From the NCBI GenBank assembly GCA_004554165.1, contig SFNQ01000015.1, positions 17,329 through 81,328 of the forward strand: a stretch of DNA of 64,000 nucleotides, written 5' to 3'. The notes under the pieces were generated by a model, which worked only from the letters and a program-made list of their open reading frames with translations, ran no database searches and was not told where the DNA came from. Below are positions 58,221-64,000 of this stretch, piece by piece; the stretch's first letter is position 1; every line of letters starts with the position of its first letter. Position numbers and translations under genes: made by a program. This DNA is from Clostridiales bacterium (lineage in GTDB: Bacteria; Bacillota; Clostridia; Christensenellales; CAG-138).

Positions 58221-59486
58221 CTATGCCAGAACGCACGCACGCACCGCGCCGCACAGGTAGAGGGAACCGAGGGCGCAGACGATGCCCTCCGGCCCCGCGG
58301 CTTCGATGGCGCGGCCAACTCCCTCCGAAACGGAGGAGCAGGCCACCGCAGGCACCCCGCGCTCCGAAACCCGCAGCGCCAGCGATGCGGCGTCCATGGC
58401 GCGGGGATTGTCCGGGCGTACGGTAAAGCACCGCTCCGCAAGGGGCGCGATGCTGTCCAGCATGCCGGAAAGCTCCTTATCCGCCATAACGCCCATGAGA
58501 AGCGTAACGCGCCGCCCGGGAAAAAGCTCGGAGAGGCTTTCGGCCGTGGCCCGTATGCCGTGGGGATTGTGGCCGCCGTCCAGCAGAAAGACCGGATGCT
58601 CCCGCAGAAGCTCAAACCGGGCGGGCCAGCGGGCTGCAGAGAGCCCCTGCCGCACGGCTTCGTCGTCGATGCGCCAGCCCCTTTTGCGCAGCGTCTCCAC
58701 AACGGTCAGAACCAGCGCGGCGTTTTGAAGCTGGTAACGTCCCAGAAGGGACAGGTGCAGCCCCTCCCAGTCCAGGTAGGAAAAGTCCTGCCCATGCAGG
58801 CCGGATGCACCGGCCCGGATGGCGGAAAAGTCCGGCTGAACGAGCCGCGCGTGGCGCTCAGCGCAGGCGCGGGCGATGACGGCGTCCGCCTCCGCGTTGC
58901 CGCCGTAGCTGACCACGTCGCCGCCCGCCTTGATGATGCCGGCCTTTGCGCGCGCAATGTCCGCCATGGTGGGGCCCAGCTCTCTGACATGGTCCATGCC
59001 CATGGCGGTGATCACTGCGACCTCCGGCAGGGGAATGGCGTTGGTGGAATCCAGCGCCCCGCCCATGCCGGCCTCCAGCACCACAATGCGGCAGTTTTCG
59101 TCGGCAAAATAGCGCAGAGCCAGGGCGGTAATCAGTTCAAACTCGGTGGGATGATCCTCCATGGCGTCCGCCACGGGCCGGATGGCGTCCGTCAGCGCGG
59201 CAAGCGTCTCATCCGGTATGCACTGTCCGTCGATCTGCATCCGCTCATTAAAGCGGTTGATAAAGGGGGAGGTATAAAGCCCCGTGCGGTATCCCGCGTG
59301 GGTGAGAATGGAGGAGAGCATGGCGGCCGTGGAGCCCTTGCCGTTGGTGCCCGCGATGTGGACAAAGGGGAGTCCTGCTTCGGGATTGCCCAGCCGTTCC
59401 AGCAGCTCCCGCGTGCGGGACAGGCCGAGCCTGCTGCCGCGCCAGCTGACGCTGTGGATGTAGGAAAGCGCCTGTTCGTAGTTCAT
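58221..59486 (-). CDS. folC: Folylpolyglutamate synthase / dihydrofolate synthase
   Basis: This 421-residue Mur-ligase-fold enzyme adds glutamate to folates, trapping them in the cell. The phosphate loop AGTNGKGSTAAML is at about residue 45; SPFINRFNERMQIDG (folate loop) and LEAGMGGALDSTN follow. The C-terminal domain has LDGGHNPHG. It overlaps folT by four bases (ATGA), so uptake and retention are coupled. Both are under the THF riboswitch. Length is normal. Confidence 0.95.
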   Translation of the reverse strand: MNYEQALSYIHSVSWRGSRLGLSRTRELLERLGNPEAGLPFVHIAGTNGKGSTAAMLSSILTHAGYRTGLYTSPFINRFNERMQIDGQCIPDETLAALTDAIRPVADAMEDHPTEFELITALALRYFADENCRIVVLEAGMGGALDSTNAIPLPEVAVITAMGMDHVRELGPTMADIARAKAGIIKAGGDVVSYGGNAEADAVIARACAERHARLVQPDFSAIRAGASGLHGQDFSYLDWEGLHLSLLGRYQLQNAALVLTVVETLRKRGWRIDDEAVRQGLSAARWPARFELLREHPVFLLDGGHNPHGIRATAESLSELFPGRRVTLLMGVMADKELSGMLDSIAPLAERCFTVRPDNPRAMDAASLALRVSERGVPAVACSSVSEGVGRAIEAAGPEGIVCALGSLYLCGAVRACVLA

Positions 59487-60100
59487 TCTGCGCGCCTCCC
59501 GTTTCGGTCGCCGCCTGCACCGGCTCCGGCGGCGCTGGCGTTGCGGCGCAGGACCAGAGGGTAGACCGCCCTGTGAAGCAGGAACACCAGAACCGCATCC
59601 GCAGCCATGGTGAAGGGCTTTGTGGCAAGCCGCGCCGCAAAGAGGACGGAGAAGGGCATCTCTTTGCCGACAACGATGGAATAGTACAGCGTCAGCGCCC
59701 AGGTGCCGTATAAAAGGCTGTTGCAGGCCTCCGCTGCCAGCACGATGACTACCACGCGCCAGGCGTCCTTCCAGCGCGGCTGCTCCGCAGACAGCAGAAC
59801 CCTGCCGCCAAGCCCTGCCAGCAGCCCCAGCAGCATGGGGCCAAGGGTCAGCAGCGGAAAGTACGCGCCGTAACCGCTGAGAACGGTACCCAGCACATCC
59901 GAAACGCAGCCCACCAGCATGCCGCTGACGGGGCCGAGCCAAAGCCCTGCCAGCAGAATGGGGATGCATTCAAAGCTGATGCGCAGCCCCTCGTTGACCT
60001 GAATGCCCAGGAACCGGGACAGGATGACCTGCATGGCCGTGAACAGGGCCATGAGAACCAGGTTTTGCGGAGAAAAGACGGCTTGCTTTGCGCGTTCCAT
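59483..60100 (-). CDS. folT: ECF transporter substrate-binding subunit for folate
   Basis: This 205-residue protein has six helices of the ECF S-component type. It includes LVLMALFTAMQVILSRFLG and RISFECIPILLAGLWLGP, patterns seen in folate S-components. It needs the shared EcfA1-EcfA2-EcfT module, not present here. Folate specificity is inferred from the THF riboswitch and from translational coupling with folC. AAAGGAGG precedes ATG 60100. Confidence 0.88.
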   Translation of the reverse strand: MERAKQAVFSPQNLVLMALFTAMQVILSRFLGIQVNEGLRISFECIPILLAGLWLGPVSGMLVGCVSDVLGTVLSGYGAYFPLLTLGPMLLGLLAGLGGRVLLSAEQPRWKDAWRVVVIVLAAEACNSLLYGTWALTLYYSIVVGKEMPFSVLFAARLATKPFTMAADAVLVFLLHRAVYPLVLRRNASAAGAGAGGDRNGRRAE

Positions 60101-60185
60101 TGCGGCGCCTCCTTTGTTGTCCCGCGGCGGAGCGGCGGGCGGTCCGGGCAGAGTTGCAGGGAGGCTATCGCAGCAGAGGATGGAT

Positions 60186-60244
60186 AAAAAATACCAATTC
60201 CTGCCGCAGGCCCATCGTGGGGCCGTGGGACGCCGAATCGGTAT
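60186..60244 (-). terminator. Riboswitch expression-platform terminator
   Basis: Minus-strand ATACCGATTC pairs with GAATTGGTAT (one G-U), followed by six T. It lies between the THF aptamer and folT, consistent with premature termination when THF is bound. Confidence 0.75.
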
Positions 60245-60264
60245 CGTCACATCCGGAATGATAC

Positions 60265-60364
60265 GGTAGCGGATGCAGCATTGCACCGCAGACGGCGAAT
60301 GCGTCTTTCGTGCAAGGGCAACTTCCCATCCGCTTGCCACTTTACGCGCAATGCTTACTCTACC
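60265..60364 (-). promoter_or_regulatory. Tetrahydrofolate (THF) riboswitch aptamer
   Basis: Read on the minus strand, the element runs from GGTAGAGTA to GCATCCGCTACC. The closing stem GGTAG..CTACC, CGCGTAAAGTGG, GGATGGGAAG, GCACGAAAGACGC and GCGGTGCAATG all match the conserved blocks of the THF riboswitch class known from Firmicutes folT and folE genes. It precedes folT-folC and is followed by a terminator, so it is probably an OFF switch. Confidence 0.9.
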
Positions 60365-60416
60365 AGCATGTTTGATTGACAGGGCACTTTCGCGCATGAT
60401 GCGAAAGGCTCTGACT

Positions 60417-60445
60417 ATCATACCCTATTTTTACGGAACCCGCAA
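60417..60445 (-). promoter_or_regulatory. Promoter of the riboswitch-folT-folC unit
   Basis: Minus strand TTGCGG (60440-60445), 17 bases, TATGAT (60417-60422). Confidence 0.65.
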
Positions 60446-60626
60446 GAGCGGACACGGCCCGGCGGCGGAAAAGCGTGCGCCCGAAAGGAAAAGCACACAG
60501 CAGGGAGAGTTCCTTCCGCATTTCAGACAAGTTCTGCGATATGATTCCAATGGGTTTCCTGCTGCCGGATCGCTTTTCCGGCGCTTTTTGTACAGCCTGC
60601 GGACCGGGAAACGGGACGGCAGCTTT

Positions 60627-61562
60627 TCAGGCGCGCCCTTTTGCAAGCCCTGCACCCTGCACAATCCGCGCCGCGTCCTCATAACGGTTCATCGAATACA
60701 GATGAATACCGCCGACGCCCATTGCGCGGTACGCCTCGATCTGGCGGATGGTGTATGCAATGCCGGCCTCACGGAAATCCGCGCGCTTCTGCGCGGCTGC
60801 CGCGTCGTCCGCATCCTTTGCAAAGGGGTGCGGGAAAACCCAGTGCCTGGAGATCAGCCGGCACAGCTCGCGGGGCAGGGCGCAGCCGTTGCGGCTGAGG
60901 GCCAGCTGGAGCGTGGAGGCGGGATCCAGCACGGGCATGACGCCGGCGTCCACGGGCAGATGGATCCCCGCCGCGCGGATGGCGTCCAGCCAACGCCGGA
61001 ACTGCTCCATATCCCAGCAGAGCTGGGTCATGATATAGTCTGCGCCGAGATCCTGCTTTCGTTTGAGAAAGGCGATGTCCGCTTCAATGCTGCTGGAGTC
61101 GATGTGTCCCTCCGGGGAGCCGGCAACCGCAATGGTAAAGCGGCCGCCGAATTCCCGGCGGATAAACTCTACAAATTCCGAGGCATAGCGCAGGTCGCCG
61201 CGGGTCGATTCCCAGCCCGCGGGCAGATCGCCCCGCAGAACCAGCAAGTGGTCGATGCCGTGGGCAAGGAGGCGTTCAAGCTGCGCGCGGAGGCTGGAAA
61301 GCGTATTTCCGATGCAGGTGATATGGGCAAGGGGGATGGTGCGGCCGTCCTGCTTCAGCCTGTCCAGGATGTCAAGCTGCCTGCCCACGGTGCTGCCGCC
61401 TGCGCCATAGGTGCAGGAGATATAGTCCGGGCCAAGGCCGCAGAGCCGTTCAAGAACGCCGCCGTCCGCGCCGCAAAGACGCTCCAGCCCGGCCTCGCTT
61501 TTGGGAGGAAAGACCTCAAAGGACAAAACAAACCTGTCGTGAAAAGCCTCGGTGATCCGCAT
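60627..61562 (-). CDS. metF: Methylenetetrahydrofolate reductase
   Basis: This 311-residue FAD-dependent TIM-barrel enzyme reduces methylene-THF to methyl-THF. It has SFEVFPPK at the N-terminus with the catalytic Glu, CTYGAGGSTV, HITCIGNT, LVLRGDLP and DYIMTQLCWD. Length fits the catalytic-domain-only bacterial form. No metV-like zinc partner is adjacent. AGGAGG lies nine bases upstream of ATG 61562. It is transcribed from its own promoter 130 bases upstream and followed by the THF riboswitch unit. Confidence 0.95.
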   Translation of the reverse strand: MRITEAFHDRFVLSFEVFPPKSEAGLERLCGADGGVLERLCGLGPDYISCTYGAGGSTVGRQLDILDRLKQDGRTIPLAHITCIGNTLSSLRAQLERLLAHGIDHLLVLRGDLPAGWESTRGDLRYASEFVEFIRREFGGRFTIAVAGSPEGHIDSSSIEADIAFLKRKQDLGADYIMTQLCWDMEQFRRWLDAIRAAGIHLPVDAGVMPVLDPASTLQLALSRNGCALPRELCRLISRHWVFPHPFAKDADDAAAAQKRADFREAGIAYTIRQIEAYRAMGVGGIHLYSMNRYEDAARIVQGAGLAKGRA

Positions 61563-61689
61563 GGCGGCGTTCCTCCAAAAACTGAATCCTGATCAATGAC
61601 GGCAGAGCGGAAGTCCCGGGGACTTAACCTGGTCCGGCCTTCAAAAACGAAGACGCCGCCCGCAATCGGCGGCCATTCTTTCTTTTTTC

Positions 61690-61718
61690 ACTATACCGTA
61701 AATTCGACAGTTTTACAA
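61690..61718 (-). promoter_or_regulatory. Promoter of metF
   Basis: Minus strand TTGTAA (61713-61718), 17 bases, TATAGT (61690-61695). A GCCGCC..GGCGGC hairpin lies in the 5' leader, with a weak T stretch after it. Confidence 0.7.
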
Positions 61719-62555
61719 GCGGAATCCAAGCGTCCGCATGAGAGCTGGGCGCAGCCGGACATGAAAAACCATCCATGGGGAAACAGCGGAAAGCGTTCCG
61801 GCATGGAGACAGGCCCGCGCTGAAACAAGCCGGTGGCCGCCGGGCGTTGGCGGAACGGCATGTTCCGTTCATGAAAGAGCGTGGGGACGGGCGCTGCGGG
61901 AGGATGCGCGCAGAAAGGTTTGGAAAGGAGAGGGCGGCAGTTCGCCGTTTCCTATGGCAGGGAGATTTGAAAAGGGAGCTTCACGGGCGAAAAAGTTGTT
62001 GGCCCGGCCTGTCAAAAAAAAGATTTCCCATGGCGTTGTTCAGGGACCGCAGCCCCTTCCGCTTTGCGGGGCCCGGCGGCAGGTATGCCGGGACGGATTG
62101 TCCGTTCATCGGCGAAGCCCTGTGCCTTTCGCCGCCCGACTCCCCTCCGGGGCCTTCTGGCGTTGTTCGTAAGACAGTAAAAGAGGCACTCCCCTGTACG
62201 GAATGCAGTGACGCAAAACAGCCTAGACATTCAGGTGTCCGGGCTGATCGCCTCACAGAGCGTACATACAGGGCATGTCCATGTATAGAAGCGCGCCCTA
62301 TTGTTCCGAAAGGATTTTGCAGCATCCCGGCAAACTGGAAGTTACACTTTTCTATATTCAAACAATCTATACAGCTTTTTCGAAAAGCTGCCTGCATACA
62401 GCTTCCCGAAAATATACTTCTCCACACCACTTAACTTGTCAATATATTTTGGGGCGTCATCGTGTGTTCTTTTACATAAACAAAGCGACTTCTATATCAT
62501 ATTTTTTCACGAAAGTCAAGATTATTTTTAACATCTATCATTTTTAAAAACAATG
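61719..62555. other. Gene-free stretch with a GC to AT transition
   Basis: There are about 840 bases without a credible gene. From about 62.3 kb rightward the DNA becomes clearly AT-rich, unlike the rest of the window. A 219-codon frame at 61775-62434 has the look of chance in GC-rich DNA. Confidence 0.6.
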
Positions 62556-62564
62556 TGGTATAAT
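62556..62564 (+). promoter_or_regulatory. Extended -10 promoter of the lipoprotein gene
   Basis: TGG-TATAAT (62556-62564) lies in AT-rich DNA. The start of the lipoprotein gene is 230 bases downstream. Confidence 0.55.
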
Positions 62565-62570
62565 ATTTGA

Positions 62571-62793
62571 GTCAAACAAAGCTGAAAAATGAAAACAGGT
62601 TAACTTTAGCTAAGGGTGTAGTATACCCTTTTATATTGTTACCCAAACTGGATTACGGTAAAAACGCAATTCCACTTGGGTAGCATAAGGGTTTCCTTTC
62701 TATTCGAGCTTTGTTTGGCGACAATCGTGGTTGCGTTTTTCGGTGCGTCAGCTTCGGTTGGCGCACACTTTTTATATTTTGGAGGGAAAGAAA
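62571..62793 (+). other. Structured 5' leader of the lipoprotein gene
   Basis: The leader of about 223 bases contains AAGGGT-N7-ACCCTTTT, a larger stem TACCCAA..TTGGGTA with an internal TGGATT..AATTCCA pairing, and GTGCG..CGCAC. No known riboswitch class is recognised. Confidence 0.4.
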
Positions 62794-63729
62794 ATGAAAA
62801 GAATCGCAACACTGTTTCTTGTGCTTGCAATGCTGTGTTCTCTTGCAGCGTGTGGTGGAGAAACAACAAACAACAATGGCGGAACAAACGGCAATAACTC
62901 CGCTAACAATTCCGACCAAACCACTTCCTCGACGGACGAGTCAACAACAGGTGAGGAGAACAGCAAAAATGAAATCACCTTTACCGAAATGGTTGCTGTC
63001 GATAATGACGAGTGCAGCATTAAAATTACTGGCATTGAAGCCGACAATATGTGGGGTTATACCATAAAGGCGTTGCTCGAAAACAAGTCTGCTGAAAAAA
63101 CCTATATGTTTTCTGTCGAAACCGCTGCCATAAATGGCGTTCAGTGTGACCCATCCTTTGCAACCGAGGTAGCCGCAGGCAAAAAGTCCAATGTAGAAAT
63201 TAGTTTTTCCGGTGATGAGTTAGAGGAAAATGGCATTACCGAGTATACAGATATTGAATTGACTTTCCGTGTATACGATAGCAATGACTGGACTGCAGAC
63301 GCAGTTGCCAAAGAAACCATCCACATCTATCCTTATGGCGAAGATAAGGCAGTAAATTTTGTTAGAGAAGCACAAGATTCTGATAATGTCATTATCGACA
63401 ATGACTATGTATCTGTTATCGTTACGGGATATGAGAAAGATGAAATTTGGGGCTATACAGTAAATCTGTTCTTACTTAATAAAACTGATAAAAATGTGAT
63501 GTTTAGTGTTGATGAAGCATCCGTTAATGGCTTTATGGCAGACCCGTTCTATGCAACCTCAGTTTCCGCAGGGAAATGTGCATTTAGTTCTATGTCGTGG
63601 TCCGATACTACTTTTGAGGAAAATAGCATTACAGAGGTAGAAACAATTGAGTTCAAATTCAGAGCATATGACGAAGATAACTGGTCTGGCGATGATTTCG
63701 CAAATGAAACAATTACATTGAATCCGTAA
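62794..63729 (+). CDS. Lipoprotein with two tandem internal repeats
   Basis: This 311-residue protein has a lipoprotein signal with lipobox LAAC (Cys20) and a low-complexity Asn/Thr/Ser linker (about 21-58). Two homologous domains of about 110 residues follow. Each has a 'DND..I.G......WGYT' start, 'MFSV..A.ING....DP..AT.V.AGK' in the middle and 'E..ITE...IEF.FR.YD..DW' at the end. It is predicted to be beta-rich and anchored outside the cell. Base composition is far more AT-rich than neighbours, suggesting recent transfer. GGAGGG precedes ATG 62794. Function is unknown. Confidence 0.85.
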   Translation: MKRIATLFLVLAMLCSLAACGGETTNNNGGTNGNNSANNSDQTTSSTDESTTGEENSKNEITFTEMVAVDNDECSIKITGIEADNMWGYTIKALLENKSAEKTYMFSVETAAINGVQCDPSFATEVAAGKKSNVEISFSGDELEENGITEYTDIELTFRVYDSNDWTADAVAKETIHIYPYGEDKAVNFVREAQDSDNVIIDNDYVSVIVTGYEKDEIWGYTVNLFLLNKTDKNVMFSVDEASVNGFMADPFYATSVSAGKCAFSSMSWSDTTFEENSITEVETIEFKFRAYDEDNWSGDDFANETITLNP

Positions 63730-63797
63730 TACAATAAAACATACTCTATGTATTCTCGTTATCAGTTGAAAGCGTTATAAACATATAGGCACAGCAA

Positions 63798-63831
63798 AAG
63801 GCGAAGATACTTTAATTGGTATCTTCGCCTT
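63798..63831 (+). terminator. Terminator of the lipoprotein gene
   Basis: A 13-bp perfect stem (AAGGCGAAGATAC 63798-63810 with GTATCTTCGCCTT 63819-63831) is followed by ACTGATTTT, a weak T tract. Confidence 0.7.
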
Positions 63832-64000
63832 ACTGATTTTGTATATAGCAAACCACAAAAACACCGTCAATGGACTCGATAAACAGTGCAAGCACTGCCA
63901 TGGTACCGTCAAGAGTTATGCGCAAATTCGTTTGCAGGCTCTGGCTGAATGAGGTCAGCCGGCAATAGAGACGTCTTCCAAAGTCGCCTCCAAGTGCTTC
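63830..64000 (-). CDS. Possible partial CDS reaching the right edge
   Basis: The minus-strand frame stays open from the window edge to a TAA at 63830-63832, giving 56 residues with an amphipathic and hydrophobic pattern (MAVLALFIESIDGVFVVCYIQ near the C-terminus, preceded by a basic stretch). No family is recognised and no start is visible. It may be a real C-terminus of a gene outside the window or chance. Confidence 0.35.
   Translation of the reverse strand, partial: EALGGDFGRRLYCRLTSFSQSLQTNLRITLDGTMAVLALFIESIDGVFVVCYIQNQ

Noticed and set aside
61775..62434. A 219-codon frame right of metF
   Set aside because: It has no ribosome site, mixed basic/Pro-rich composition, no motif, and crosses the GC-to-AT transition.

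Overview
The window is about 64 kb of GC-rich DNA, apart from the AT-rich last 1.7 kb. Gene content points to an anaerobic member of the Bacillota, class Clostridia. Evidence includes Gram-positive style Shine-Dalgarno sites, frequent TTG/GTG starts, a THF riboswitch in front of an ECF folate transporter gene, citrate-lyase accessory genes, an Fhs/FchA/FolD/MetF one-carbon set, a ThiI without a rhodanese domain, and many small zinc-ribbon proteins. A finer placement (for example a gut Oscillospirales or Christensenellales lineage) is only a guess. No rRNA, tRNA, phage module, intact IS element or CRISPR array was seen.

Left part (1-20.3 kb): two small membrane proteins, a DRE-TIM metallolyase (Re-citrate/homocitrate/isopropylmalate synthase-like), a DMT transporter, a zinc-ribbon protein, an iron-dependent alcohol dehydrogenase, a ComEC-like exported metallo-beta-lactamase-fold protein, then LUD protein - citC - citXG (no citDEF here), a membrane-anchored MerR regulator, mutY and ywlG. 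A free-standing structured RNA of about 222 nt lies at 11.8-12.03 kb before a double zinc-ribbon gene. From 12.4 to 14 kb there is a long RNA-type hairpin, a flavin-binding protein and a mosaic of hairpin repeats containing three 166-bp units. Next come an E2-like acyltransferase, a galactokinase-like kinase, a second flavin-binding protein whose 5' end is replaced by a repeat, and a ribbon-helix-helix gene in an operon with clpB.

Middle (20.3-48 kb): a thiI-iscS operon; a zinc-ribbon/Ig-like surface protein with two small genes after it; an HD-domain protein; a radical SAM protein; a plsC-like/gltS-like/ybaK operon; an ECF sigma factor translationally coupled to a membrane protein that is probably its anti-sigma; a UgpC/MsmX-type sugar ABC ATPase; class I ribonucleotide reductase (nrdA, nrdB); a MATE exporter; a TetR regulator with a cation:proton antiporter; and a heterodimeric ABC exporter.

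Right part (48-64 kb): the trkA-trkH potassium uptake operon, an acyltransferase-3 protein, a GT-C-like membrane protein, and the folate/one-carbon block on the minus strand: metF; then a THF riboswitch controlling folT-folC; then fhs-fchA-folD from its own promoter. The last 1.7 kb is AT-rich, carries a lipoprotein with two internal repeats behind a structured leader, and looks acquired.

The most unusual structure is a family of four dispersed repeats of about 110-116 bp (16.2, 16.8, 34.5 and 56.1 kb). Each folds into a tRNA-like cloverleaf or four-way junction whose arms differ between copies but keep their pairing. Two copies bracket one gene and one of them replaces its natural N-terminus. 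The ncRNA at 11.8 kb and the long hairpin at 12.4 kb are the other best candidates for new biology.
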